Assembly: GCF_027595985.1 (NCBI RefSeq)
Contig: NC_073307.1
Coordinates: 38,072,234-38,136,233 of the forward strand
DNA from: Sorex araneus
Taxonomy: Eukaryota; Chordata; Mammalia; Eulipotyphla; Soricidae
DNA length: 64,000 nucleotides
Direction: 5' to 3'
This document shows, in pieces, positions 47,313 through 58,669 of this stretch. The notes beneath the pieces are model-generated. The model had not been told where the DNA came from. It worked only from the letters and a program-made list of their open reading frames with translations, and made no database searches. Made by a program: the position numbers and the translations under genes. Position 1 is the stretch's first letter. Each line of letters opens with the position of its first letter.

Positions 47313-48150
47313 ACGTGTGTATGAAAAGTAAAAGCTGTAGAGAAGAAAATCTTTTGAAGGGAGACCCTTTGAAGGAAATTCAATGTGATGTTTTTAATCC
47401 TCTTGGAATTTAATGAAGGCAAAGAATTAGAAAAAATAGCATATTATTTAAAAGTAGAAATTTCTTATTTTTTCCTCTTTTTACATTACTTAGCATAGAT
47501 ATGGAATAGATTAACCTATGGTTATTAACAAGTCATCATTTCTCTTGCAATATGAAGAATATGTAGTTTTAAGAAGTACCCAAAATTATTTACAAAGAGA
47601 TAGATAGGCATTTCTTTTCCAGAAAACCATAGGGTGTGAATTTTGAGTGGCGTGGATGGGCATGTAAGCAATTTAGACTATTACTGTGAGGGTCCAAACA
47701 CTACAATACAATGAGAAAACAGTTTACTTGGATCTTATAGGGAGACTTTAGAAATCTTGTGTAATTTATGAATTATGGAGACTTTTAAATAATATATTTT
47801 TGCAATTTGTTTTTTGAAATATTCACATGTGGCATATAAAATCTTAACAAGAATTCAGCACCGCAAGGAAGCTTCACTCAGAACTTGTGAAGGATAACAG
47901 GTGATTGATGTGGGAATTTCTAGGGTTCTTGCTTTTTTTGTTGTTATTTTGATATAGTTTGGTTTATTATACAGCTTCTGAAAACTAGATTCTAATCATT
48001 TCCAGTTAATATGCATGGTTATAGGTTAAAGTATTAAATCTGCCTAAGCATTTTGCCCAAAAACATACTCCTCATATATTATTAATGCAATTGTGAAATA
48101 GTGATAGGCTACAAATCAGAATTAGGCAAAGGAAGAGTTACATAGATCAA
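47313..48150. other. No gene recognised
   Basis: AT-rich sequence with no long frames or recognisable repeats. Confidence 0.5.
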
Positions 48151-48425
48151 GGTCTGGAAGAGTTCTGAGAGTGAAGTTTCCGTTATCCTCGATGAAGTGT
48201 TACTTTCTTAGTATCATTGGGTGACAGTGTTCAGGAAGTGTGGCCAGTCAGGAAGTTCACAGGGTTCAACATCTGCAATTTTCACTGGGACTTTATAACA
48301 AAGGCATTATTGGATGAGTCATTGAGCATGGGATAAACTCATTTTCTACCTGCCTCTCTACAGGAGAGGGCAGACTACTGCATGGGTCAAAGCCCCAGCT
48401 CTGTGATCACATGATTGGACTTTCT
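48150..48425 (-). mobile_element. Old mammalian LTR fragment
   Basis: Read on the minus strand, 'caatgactcatccaataatg', then 'ataaagtcccagtg' and 'gttgaaccctgtgaact', resembles the R/U5 area of old mammalian retrovirus-like LTRs ('aatgactcatc...gcct...ataaa'). The family is not secure. Confidence 0.4.
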
Positions 48426-48784
48426 AGCATATTTAACCCCCCATTTTGACTCAGATTTGCTAATACACAATCCTACCTTGCCTTGAACTATCTCTTTAGT
48501 ATGACATATAGAATGTGGCCTAAAGGAATCACTTTGAAAGCAAAGATATTTCTATCCCTAGGCAAATTCAAAGCCTTTGAGTTTGCCAATCTACCAGAAT
48601 CAGGGACAAAGTTAGACATATTTCATATTTCACCCTCCACGACCATGGTCTTTTTTTGTGTGTATAACAATTTGGTATAACAGTTAATGGGCAAGGTACT
48701 TACTGTTCTCATAAATCCACCAATTTAAGTAGAAATGCCTTTATTCTACTTCCTCTATTCTTCAACAACTAAAAGCATTTCTCC

Positions 48785-49345
48785 ATACAAAGGTTGTAGG
48801 TGACTTATGTGAAGTGGAGAGAAGCGAAATGGTAGCTTCCAGAGGGGAATCTCTCATCTTCCTCTCCTCACCCACATCAGCCACTGGGGAAGTGTGGGGC
48901 AGTGGTGGTTGGTGGTTTGGACTGAATGAGTAAAATCTGTGATGAGTACCCTTCATGGTAGAGACACTTTCTCCTTACCAGCTCTTCCTGCCTCATCAAA
49001 CTGCTCTTGAGTCCCACTTGATCTTCATGGTGCAGAAATTAATTCCTACCGTTTGCTTTCTCAAGCATCCATGGTTTCAAGCTGGAGTGAGGAATTTGCT
49101 TTTTTTTTTCAGGAATAGAAATCAGTCATCTCTGCTCAGATTGGATCCCTTTCTGCCCCCACAGAAACAGATTTGAGAAATGATACAACTAGTGAAGGAG
49201 GGTATGTGTAGTTGGTAAATGCGAGAGGAAAAAGTAAAGTTACACATTTGAGAGAATGTGGAATTCTACAGAGGCGAGAGAGCCAGCTACAGATCCCTAG
49301 CAAAGCTGTGGGCAACCCCCAGAATGGGGAATGCATCTTTTAGAG
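48785..49345 (-). mobile_element. LTR-like segment sharing an edge with 61,085
   Basis: 'ggtgacttatgtgaagtgg' occurs here at ~48,789 and at ~61,079, followed in both by GA-rich sequence. The rest is only loosely similar, so this is tentative. Confidence 0.35.
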
Positions 49346-50215
49346 GTACACTAACTTTGCCACTGAACAGTTAGCTTTTATACAGGTTTCCCAAACTGCC
49401 CCTTCCCCAAATTTGTTGCTAGGGTATTAACAATAAGGAAATGCTTTGGGCTGTTTGATATTCTTAATTTTTTGTTTGTTTGTTTCTGAGTTGGCACTGC
49501 TCCTCCTGGAGGGTCCAGCCCAGGCTCTAGGCTTGGAATTCTGGATTGCAAAGGATTTTCTGTCCTCAAATGGCTCCTGTATTTCAAACATCTTTCTGCA
49601 TTTGCATGGATTTTGCTCAGAGACAGTGTCTTTGCCATTTCACATTACCAAGGCCCTAATATTTCTGCCCACAATGCTATTATAAGATAGGGGAAAGAAG
49701 CTGAGGTTAAAAAAAATGATTCATATATTTTATATTTCTTTGAATATTTTATATGCACATTTTAGAAAAAATTGGCAGTAATCTATGTGACTTTTTGCAT
49801 GAGGTAGCAATAGAAGGATTTTCTGTGTAGTTTTAAAATTTTATTCTAAAATTTAGCTTTGACCTAAAAAATCTGATGTCACAAATCACGAATTAGATGG
49901 AATTACTCTTTTTCTGTTACAAATTACGATAAGGAAAATGTTAGAATTAAAATGTAAGCATACTAATTTCCATCATATTTCCATCAAGCATACTAATTTC
50001 CATCGTATGAATTAAATTTCAAAGCAAAAATACATCTTAACATATAATAACTTATAAAAACTAGCCTTGTCATTTAGAATAGTCTATATAGGAATTTTCA
50101 AATTACAACTCGTGTATCTCTACAAGGAAATCTATTTATCCCAATATGACTGTGTTAGCCACTTCTTAAAAATAAGTACTCAGTAAGCATTTACTTTTGC
50201 TCAATTATCTCTGCA
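49346..50215. other. No gene recognised
   Basis: Mixed composition. A short direct duplication of 'gcatactaatttccatc' lies at ~49,957 and ~49,986. Confidence 0.5.
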
Positions 50216-50224
50216 TAGAACCAT

Positions 50225-50600
50225 GAGGGTCCAGTTCCACTGCCCTCTGAAAGGAATCACTTGAGAGAGAGAAAATGACAGGCAGAGAAAGAGTTTCATT
50301 AATCAACAGCTGGTAGCTTGGAATGTGGTCAGCTCACATTCCAGAGAACCACATCACCTGCAGGATCATAAGCAGCAGCTGCTTACGGAGGAAACCAGGG
50401 CAATCTGCTTTTGGAAAGGGCAGGTTGCAGACCGGTGGGTGTAAGGAAGGACAGCACATCCCCTTGTGAGCTGATCTTCTGTGGTCCAGTTCAGTTCTGA
50501 TAAAGCGTTCAGCTCTCAGAAGGGAATCCCAAAGTAGTATCCAGTGTGGTCCTGGTGTGGGTCTGAGCACAGCTGTGTCCTAACAGCCAGCATCAGGGAC
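50225..50600 (-). mobile_element. Old LTR, antisense
   Basis: GC-richer island. On the minus strand it runs through 'ttgattaatgaaactctttctctgcc', which is typical of the polyadenylation region of ERVL-type LTRs, to 'agtggaactggaccctcatgg'. Confidence 0.5.
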
Positions 50601-50792
50601 AGAGTTCAGATAAATTTAATATAGCACTATTGTAAGACCAGGTTATTTGTATAACTCAGGATCAAAGCACATGTCTTTCCATCAGCTCTTCCAGGACAAC
50701 TACAGTGAACCCTCGACAACTTAATGCAATTCTGGGGCCTATAAAAGAATAAATGCATAAAACAAGTATTTAAAAGTTAAAAAATTAAATTG

Positions 50793-50938
50793 GAGGCCAG
50801 AGAGATAGTAGAGTAGATATTGTACTGCCATTTCTGTACTTGAACCCCAAACCATATATTGTCCCTGATCCCTGCCAGGAGTGATCTCTGAGCTCAGAGA
50901 CAGGAGTAAGCTTTGAGCATAGCTGGGAATGATCAATA
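50793..50938 (+). mobile_element. Old tRNA-derived SINE
   Basis: 'gaggccagagagatagtaga' head, 'ctgccaggagtgatctctga' and 'agacaggagtaagctttga' body. Confidence 0.85.
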
Positions 50939-51221
50939 AGTAAATAATTTAGTAAATAATAAAAGCCAAAAGAACTCTGCCACATAGAATAGCTTTTTTT
51001 AAACTATAAGACTTTTGTAAGATTAGATCTTTAACTGTGTGCATATACATATGTATATGTGTGTGTTCACACACATACCACTCTTTTACTCAATAATTCA
51101 ATTCAAATGAAAGTAATTGGTTTAAAAATTTTTTTATTACTTAGGTCTTACATATTTTTGTCTTGGAAGATACTTAAGAAAATAGTAATGGAAACAACTT
51201 TAATTACTCAATAAATGACAC

Positions 51222-51348
51222 CTTTTTTTTGGGGGGCACACCCACCGGTGCTCAGGACTCCATGTTCTGTGCTCAGGGATAAGTCCTCACAGGGCTGGAG
51301 GATTGAGTCCTGGACAGCCACTCTACCTTATTGTACTATAGCTCCTGT
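51222..51348 (-). mobile_element. Old tRNA-derived SINE
   Basis: T run, 'ccggtgctcaggact', 'tgtgctcagggataagtcct' and a degraded head ending near 'actatagctcctg'. Confidence 0.75.
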
Positions 51349-52320
51349 TCTGAATGACACCTTTTGTGCGGTCTTCTTTAAATTCCTCATTCTTCATGAG
51401 GAGAAATTTTGTCTTTAGAGGTCCTTTCACGCTTCCCACACCTACACAACCTCCCCACCTCCTGAGAGGGCTTTGCAGTGAGGGGAGATTGGTACCTTTT
51501 CTTAAGGCTTGTGGGGAGAAGGATTCCCAGATCCACACACTGACCTTTGGGGTTTTGCTCTGGCCTGCGCAGTATGTTTTCATTGGTTTCCATCAAGTGA
51601 TGGCAGTATCACCTGACCTTTGCATACTTTTTGCCAGAACTCAGGCCCAAACCTTGCCTTCAGGAAGTTCCCATTTCTTTGCCATGGTTGCATTCTTTCA
51701 CTGGTTTCCCAGTTCATATGGATGCTCCTCAGCTAATGGGAAAGAGATTTTTAGATCTGAACCTGCACACTGTATCAGGTGCTGAGGAGAAAGACTTCTC
51801 AAATTCACCTAGTTTCTAACCTCTGATAACACTGAGGCATAAATCATGTATGCCCTGGGAAGCAATTTTGAGATAAATGCCAAGCTTCCTTTAGAAGCCT
51901 AAACCGTTTCCTGTGATCCCTAGGGGAGTAGGCTGCAGCCCAGAGTATACCTTACTCGTCTGCTGGCCTCTGGAATCCATGCTTCAAAGATGTGCCTTAA
52001 GGCAGATAGGTGACACAGAACCATGGGAAACGCTGTGGTGGCCCAACTCTCTAAATTTCTCTTGTATCACATCACTTTTCCACATTTTGAAGGTCATGAA
52101 TTAGGTCTCTTATTCTTTGCAAGAATATCCTGCTACATCTTTTTAGTGACAAAGTTTCTTAGCTTTATCTTATAGCCTCCTAGGAAGGTTAACTCTACCT
52201 TACTAAGAAAAATATTAGCCTACTGAGAAGGGGACACCTATAGAGAAAGAAGTTATTTGAAAAATTGAAAATTTTTATTTTAAAATTAAATTTGCATTAA
52301 AAAGACAATTTTAAATTTTT
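51349..52320. other. No gene recognised
   Basis: Higher GC than average. The 143-codon frame at 51,354-51,785 has no domain, and overlapping frames on both strands argue against it. The region could be an unrecognised LTR. Confidence 0.4.
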
Positions 52321-52324
52321 TATA

Positions 52325-52480
52325 TGGATCACTCCTGAATCTACTCAGGCTGGCAGGCTACTGGCCTAGGGCTACTGGGACTAACCCCTACAGTGCCGGG
52401 GAAGGCATGTAGTATTGGGGATCATACTCAGGACCTTGTACCTGTTAGCCTACATTCTAGCACTTGAGATGTTTCCTTAG
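52325..52480 (-). mobile_element. Old tRNA-derived SINE, partial
   Basis: Antisense 'ggatcactcctgaatctact' start and 'ggggatcatactcaggacct' head area. Confidence 0.5.
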
Positions 52481-52821
52481 CTATAGGAAGTAGTTCAAAA
52501 ATATTTTAAACTATACTTACAAAGACATTTAAAATACCCTATGTAGATAATATGTAATTTTCTATGATTATGTAATTATGTAAATATATAAATGTATGTA
52601 TTTATATGTAATTAAATACATACTATATTTTAAATCCATAGATATGCACATTTATAGTTTAGAAAAATCTCCTATGTTAGTGAAGGAAATTTGTTGTCAT
52701 ATGACTATCCCCTTACTCTCACAAAAAAAGAAATGAGAACTTTTGCAGATTTCACTATCTCAGTACCAAATAACTTTCTAGTTTGTGCCTGGTTGAAACT
52801 GGATACTAAGTGAAATAATCA

Positions 52822-52836
52822 CCACTAGAGGGCACC
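52822..52836 (+). promoter_or_regulatory. CTCF-like motif, first of a tandem pair
   Basis: CCACTAGAGGGCACC fits every position of the core CTCF consensus CCASYAGRKGGCRSY. CTCF is the zinc-finger protein that anchors chromatin loops. Occupancy cannot be known from sequence. Confidence 0.6.
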
Positions 52837-52851
52837 ACCACATGAAAATCA

Positions 52852-52866
52852 CCACTAGAGGGCACC
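52852..52866 (+). promoter_or_regulatory. CTCF-like motif, second of a tandem pair
   Basis: Identical 15-mer in the same orientation, 30 bp downstream of the first, within a direct duplication of 'aatcaccactagagggcacc'. Confidence 0.6.
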
Positions 52867-53544
52867 ACATGGAAAATCTAGAAACCTTTAGAAAAATGGC
52901 AGGGAAATCTAGAGATCTTAACTCAGACACAAGGACAGTTAAAACCTTTAAAAAAAAAAAACAGCAACAATAACAACAACAAAAACCCCACCAGCCTCAA
53001 GTCTAGCAAGCAAATCTTGCTGCTTAAAGGTACAGAAGTATGAGCTGGTCTTCTCCAGTCGTCATCATAATCATAACCCATTTCCAGTAGAGGTAAGAAA
53101 TAAGGTTTTCAGTAGTGACTTTAGGTTAGAAACACCTAAAGAGTGTGTTGTTCTTTTTAAGTAGGTGGCATAAGATTTCTCCAGATGAACTGCATCAGCA
53201 TGTCCTGGGGTCTTTGTTTTCACACACTCTACACGTGATTCATTTTCATATGAGGATTAGGAACTATTAGACTATGTATGTCCTATTACTGGTCTTAACT
53301 CCAGGATATAAGAGACAGTGTATCTGAGTGGCATTGGTTTGATTTACAGAAGCCCAGTCCTAGTTGGAAGGAAACTGCAGGTTGACATAGCCTTTGCATA
53401 TTTGATTGTTGCTCCCTTTCTGTGGTACTGTCTTGAGTGATAAGCTTAATATTCTCATTCTTATGCAGATAATAAAGATTTGTGTCTTTGTATAATGTCA
53501 GGTTTATTGAAACGTCTCTAGCAAGAAACCTAAAAAAAATGTTT

Positions 53545-53660
53545 TGGGTGCTCAGGACTTATTCCCGACTCTGTGCTCAAGAATCACTTTTGGTGGGGCA
53601 CAGGGAACCATATGGTCTAACCCACATCAGTAGTGTGAAAACAAGCTCCATACCCCTGGC
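53545..53660 (-). mobile_element. Old tRNA-derived SINE
   Basis: 'gggtgctcaggacttattcc', 'tgtgctcaagaatcact' and 'gggaaccatatgg' in antisense order. Confidence 0.75.
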
Positions 53661-53710
53661 AATAAACAATTTAAGCTAATCACAGACCCCATCTTCTTGT
53701 AAAGTTTGTA

Positions 53711-53944
53711 GGTAGATGTATCACTGTATCACTGTCATCCCATTATTCATTGATTTGCTCGAGCAGGAACCAGTAATGTCTTTATTCCTCCCAGCCCTAA
53801 GATTTTTATCAGCTTCTCCTTACTCATCTTTCCCAAGGATTGGAGGCTCTCTCAGGGTCAGGGGAATGACACCTGTTATTGTTACTGTATTTAGCATATT
53901 GAATACTCCATGGGGAGCTTGTCAGGCTCTTCTGTGTGGGTAGA
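53711..53944 (-). mobile_element. RTE deletion derivative, 5'-truncated
   Basis: It carries the RTE 3' terminus ('gatgacagtgatacagtgat' on the minus strand) joined to the RTE 5' block that in the LINE covers about 28,915-29,062: 'cccctgaccctgagagagcc', 'ggaaagatgagtaagg', 'gctgataaaa'. There is no tRNA head. It abuts a type B SINE directly. Confidence 0.85.
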
Positions 53945-54196
53945 TGTATCACTGTATCACTGTCATCCCGTTGCTCATCAATTTGCTCAAGCGGGCATCA
54001 GTAATGTCTCCATTGTGAGGCTTGTTGTTACTGTTTTTTTGCATATTGAATATGCCACGGGTAGCTTGCCAGGCTCTGCCGTGTGGGCGAGATACTCTCA
54101 GTAGCTTGCCAGGCTCTCTAAGAGGGATGAAGAAATCGAACCCGGGTTGACCTCCTGCATGGCAAACTCCCTAAGCAATGTGCTATCTCTCCGGTC
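53945..54196 (-). mobile_element. SINE type B
   Basis: Complete type B on the minus strand, with 'gggttcgatttc' B-box region near 54,135-54,150. The 'gtagatgtatcactgtatcac' type sequence at its 3' edge is shared with the 3' edge of the neighbouring derivative. Confidence 0.9.
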
Positions 54197-54299
54197 CTGT
54201 TACAGAGTTAATATTTTCTTAAGCAGACTTCAGGTTGTTTTGAGGTACTGCACAAAAATAATTAGCATTATGTTGGCAATAAAAATAACAATCAGAAGC

Positions 54300-54790
54300 A
54301 GGACTGAAAGGTCTGGTCTTCTGTCTCTTGAGGGCTAAACAAGATACAAGATGATGGGTGAGAGAAAGCTTTACTGGCAACAGTTTGGGACAGGCTCATA
54401 TTTCAATACAACACTCTTGTCTGGGGTTTTTATTAGAAAAGAATAGAGAAGGGATGGGCTGCAGACCCGAGGACTTAGAACAAACAGTAAATTTCTTCCT
54501 GGGCTGGTCACCTGAGACATTCCTCATCTGCAAACCTAAACCTAAAGGCAAGATAAACAACTTGTCCTAATCTTTCTACTTTTGTGTGCAGAGAAAGAAG
54601 GCAAGTGTCCTCTTTAGGAGTTTGCTGTTTTAAGGTTTTGACCAGGTTTCACATCTGCTTTCTCAATTAATCCTCATTTGCTTAGTCTTTTCCCCGATCA
54701 CCTGTTCTTTATCAGCGAACAACTTTGAGGGCATGTTTTTGCTCAGCGAGTCTGCCTGCCTTGACACAAGTTCCACCTTTTTTTTTATGA
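54300..54790 (-). mobile_element. Endogenous retrovirus-like LTR, antisense
   Basis: On the minus strand the features appear in LTR order: a long U3-like part, 'taataaaaaccccagac' (polyadenylation signal region), then 'agtaaagctttctctcaccc' and a U5-like end with 'caagagacagaag'. No retroviral genes are attached. The precise edges are not determined. Confidence 0.55.
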
Positions 54791-54799
54791 ATTCACATT

Positions 54800-55500
54800 T
54801 TGTGACTAATCAGGATAGCTTTCTCTCAGTACAGTACTTGCAGTCTTTTCTCCTCTACAAATTACAGATTCATCAAATGCACCTAAGGAAGCCATTTGTG
54901 GAAGGGGTTTCTCAACTGAAATTAAATTCAGGACTTTCAAATTCAAAATATCCAAAAGGAATTTGACCAGCAAGTTCAGTCCCTGTCTTTCTTCTCTCTG
55001 GTTTTCCTTCTTCCTATTTCCTCTCTGCCTTGGAACATGTATGGGAGTACTTGTAGGGTCTTAAGATGCATAGATCTCTCATTTAAATTCAAGGTGGGAA
55101 TAAGGGCTACACAGAAATACTAAGGAATCCAGACAATGTCTTACCTGTATGTTATTGTCTGTAATTGATCCAATACTCCTTATGACAGCATGCTCAGTGG
55201 GGTTACTTGGGTGATGGAGAGAAAGAGAATATCCATAAGACTGCGTTTCCGTTTTAATATGTTCTTAAAGACTTAGTCTTTTGGGAGAGATATAAGTCTT
55301 ACAGATTTCTTCACCTTCCATTCTTTCTCTGGATTGAGACATTTTAGACAGAGTGCAAGGAGGGAGGATTGAGCCTGTGGTTGTGTAGACTTGTTCTGAT
55401 TCTCTATGCCTTAGGGTATTTGTTGTCTGCCCTACACACTATTCAGCAAAGTGGCCCTGCTATAATCTGGCATTTGCAGGCTTCTGTGGCTGAGGGCTGC
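54800..55500. other. No gene recognised
   Basis: Mixed composition between two LTRs. The short frame 54,733-54,966 has no recognisable domain. Confidence 0.45.
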
Positions 55501-56021
55501 ACTACCTGAAGAGGAGGGCAAGTTAAGAGTCAAGAACTGAAGGGCAGGTTAAGGGTTAACCGCTGAAGTTGCCCTTTGTAACTACTTGACTGCTTTGAAA
55601 GATGTCTTCAGGACCTACTGCTGAGCAGGACTCTGTCACCAAATGGGCCAACAAACTGCCCCAAGGAACTGTAAACAAACATTTGCTCGGAATGGTCAAC
55701 AAATGTTGAAATTAGCATATTAAGTGAAATAGGTGTGGTTTTCCCTTTTGTATGGTTTTCCTATGGTTTCCTATGGTTTTCCTATTGATCCAATACCTGT
55801 GATTTTCTTTGATATGTATGATTCTCCTTTGATTCAATACATGTAATTTTCCCCCAATACATGTAATTTTCCCCCAATATGTGTGATCCCCTTTGATATA
55901 TAGATGTGATTCCCTTTGATATGTGAGATTTTCATTTGTCAACAAATGTTTAGATATGCAAATTAAGTGACCTATGTGATTCCCTTTGATATGTGAGATT
56001 TTCATTTCTCCCCCAAAAGGG

Positions 56022-56028
56022 TATAAAA
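56022..56028 (+). promoter_or_regulatory. TATA box of the solo LTR
   Basis: TATAAAA about 90 bp before the AATAAA; start of transcription (R) expected near 56,050. Confidence 0.7.
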
Positions 56029-56114
56029 ACAGCTAGCTTTTTGAGTTCGGGACCTTCAGTTATGCCACGCTATTGAGGCACAATTGAAGGTCCCAATATA
56101 GCTATATTGGCTTA

Positions 56115-56120
56115 AATAAA
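56115..56120 (+). terminator. Polyadenylation signal of the solo LTR
   Basis: AATAAA, followed ~30 bp later by a T/G-rich stretch ('gttgttttggttttgttc'). Confidence 0.75.
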
Positions 56121-56419
56121 CCCCATGCATTTGCAGAAAGAGTTGTTTTGGTTTTGTTCTTTTGTCTCTCCGAGCCTCCCCCGGGCAGAGATCTGCCGAC
56201 CCTAACATACCCAGCACTAAAGACGTAAAGATGCCACTCTGAAGTAGGTAGTCTGGGAGCTAGGCCCCTTGGCAATGGATTTGGGGAAGTCAGAAAACCA
56301 AGACACATTTGGAAATATAAGAAATTACTTGATAAAAAGCTGTGCTAAATTGAGCCTCAGGTTTGAGCAATAGTCTCAAATATTCTAGACAGCCAGCTAG
56401 ATGTTTGAGGGTAGAAATT

Positions 56420-56757
56420 GAGGCTATCATGCTGAGCGAAGTCAGTCAAAAGAGGGACAAATGCAGAATGACCTCTCTTATATTTAGGACGCAAGAAACA
56501 TAGAATGAGAATAGAAAAATAATCCAAGACCACAGGTCCTAAACCAAGAACTGGTCTATAGAACTGAGGTTTAGTAGGCAGTTGGGGGGATGAGGGGATA
56601 AAGGTTGGGGGAGAGGGGGCATTGTTTGGAGGTGACTCTGAGACAGTGGAGGAGGGAAGCTCTGGTGGAGGGTGTAATGGGAAATTTTGGAAGCATGAAA
56701 GCTTACCATTAAATAGTAACTCATTGATACTTTAAAATAAAAATTAAAAATAAGGCT
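56420..56757 (+). mobile_element. L1 3' end
   Basis: 'atcatgctgagcgaagtcag' followed by 'agaatgacctctcttat', a G-rich tract and an A-rich end, in sense orientation. 5'-truncated. Confidence 0.8.
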
Positions 56758-57291
56758 AGAACTCCTCCCACACAGGAGACGAACAACAGTTAAGACTCTA
56801 AGAAAGACAGATCCCCAGACAGATTCAAAGTCCTTTTCCTTGACCCCATCCTGGCAGCTACTCCCAATCACTACACAGTGCCCCAAGCTAAGGCAGTTTG
56901 AAAAAGACCCATATAATTAGTTTCCCAGAACCCCTCAGGGCACTGCTTCCCAGCCTCTCCTCCTTTACATTTCAAATTCTTTCTCCTCTCATTTTATCTT
57001 TAACAAAAGCATTCCACATTCTACATGACTTTGTAGCTTTTCCTAAAATTCTGTGGGAGACAAAGAGCTCTGGGATTAGAAAGAAAGAGGTTTGAACCAA
57101 GTTTCCCCTTTCCTGAGCAGCTCCCCAGATAGCCAGGAGGGATTGGCAGGTCCTGCCTTGGGTCAGGCATCTCTGTGATGTGGGACTGTTTTGTATGGCA
57201 CAGGTTGGTGTGGAGTTTCTGGGACCTAGCCAGAGGGGAGGGGTTCTGTCTTCCATTCTGGAATAGGCCCAGTGCCTTAAGAAGTTGATAT

Positions 57292-57534
57292 CACTGTCAC
57301 TGTTATCCCGTTGCTCATTGATTTGTTCGAGCGGGCACCAGTAACGTCTCTCATTGAGAGACTTATTGTTACTGTTACACATATCGAATACGCCACGGAT
57401 AGCTTGCCAGGCTCTGCCGAGCGGGCTTGATACTCTTGGTAGATTGCCGGGCTCTCTGAGAGAGGCGGAGGAATTGAACTTGGGTGGGCCGCGTGAAAGG
57501 CGAACACCCAACTGCTGTGCTATCGCTCCAGCCC
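57292..57534 (-). mobile_element. SINE type B
   Basis: On the minus strand it has the head 'gggctggagcgatagcacag', the body 'ggcaatctaccaagagtatc' and the RTE tail 'acgttactggtgcccgctcg'. An imperfect TSD, AAGAAG(AA)TTGATAT, lies at 57,279-57,291 and 57,535-57,550. Confidence 0.92.
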
Positions 57535-57550
57535 AAGAAGAATTTGATAT

Positions 57551-58185
57551 AAATTTATCAAATATATCGATGACTATTTATACAAGCATTATTATGATTG
57601 TTTTTGATGCTGCTTTTGTTATTATTTTTGTTATTTTCGCAGCACCAGGAATTAAATCCAGGACTCATGTATTAAAAAATCATGTAGTCATTAGAATAAT
57701 CATATATTTGGCCTGCAAATTTTATTCTTAACAGAAATTAAAAATAAGTAAGGCAAAAAAGCAGGAAGCACTTAATGCTAATAACCCAAGCAAAGTGAGT
57801 GACAGTTAAGGACAGTTGTTTTATATTCTACGGAATATAGGGTTCCTGTAGTCAAACAACTCATGGTCTAAATGAATAATTTGCATTTAATAAGTGAATG
57901 ATCTAAAGAGGCCAGTTAGAAAGTTTTATGGAACCATAAATGGAAAAGTGCCCAATTCTGCTCAACAAATTTAGAGTTGATGCCATTCTGGAAACTCTTA
58001 AATACTAAATTTACTTCTTGCTGAATTAAAGCCATTCTAGGCAGCATTATTGCATATCTGATTTTGTTTTCAAGCATTTATTTGCTCGAGCTTATGTTTA
58101 TTGACATTAAGGTAGAGCTACACTCATCTTTCCCGGAAATGAGATATGAGATAACTAAATCATATGAGATTTCTAGCTTTACATT
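57551..58185. other. No gene recognised
   Basis: AT-rich, no supported feature. Confidence 0.5.
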
Positions 58186-58424
58186 TTTTTAGGGATGTCC
58201 AAATTGCTCTTCATAGTGGCTACACCAATTTACATTCCCACCAACAATGTGCAAAGGGGACTGTCTTTCAATATCCTCTCTAATGCTTGCATATTTTTCT
58301 TTTGAGTAAAGCTATTCCACTGGTATAAGGTGGTAGCATCATTTTTTGCCTTTGCAGTTTCCTAGTCGTGAGATGATAAATGTATTTTCATCTATCTAGT
58401 GGCAATATTTATGTCTCTTTTTGT

Positions 58425-58588
58425 TTGTTTGTTTGGGAAGGCTGCACCTGGTGGTGCTCAGCCTTACATCTGGCTCTATACTCAATGATCACTCCTGGAG
58501 GGACTCAGGGGGCCATACTCGGTATCGAGAAATCAGCCAGAGTTGACTGTGTGCAAGGCAAGTGACCTATCCCAGGTATTACTCTACA
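58425..58588 (-). mobile_element. Old tRNA-derived SINE
   Basis: 'ggtggtgctcagccttac', 'caatgatcactcctggag' and 'gtgtgcaaggcaagtgacct' head, nested in the old L1. Confidence 0.85.
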
Positions 58589-58589
58589 G

Positions 58590-58655
58590 TTATATATAAA
58601 TTTATATATATATATTTATATATAATTTATGTATATATAAGTTATAAATATATGT
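58590..58655. repeat. AT-rich simple repeat
   Basis: TATATAAATTTATATATA-type sequence between the SINE and the RTE insertion. Confidence 0.85.
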
Positions 58656-58669
58656 AGTCATCTATATTT

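Larger units (their letters stand above)
55507..56207 (+). mobile_element. Solo LTR of a gamma-like (class I) endogenous retrovirus
   Basis: The 701-bp unit begins TGAAGAGG and ends CCCTAACA, flanked by the 4-bp direct repeat TACC at 55,503-55,506 and 56,208-56,211. U3 contains tandem variants of 'gtgattccctttgatatgtg' and of 'caacaaatgtt...aattaagtg'. TATA box and AATAAA follow at the expected spacing. No primer-binding site or viral gene follows, so this is the product of LTR-LTR recombination. Confidence 0.88.

Noticed and set aside
55507-56207. Possible provirus next to the LTR
   Set aside because: No primer-binding site, gag/pol/env-like sequence or second LTR lies within reach; it is a solo LTR.
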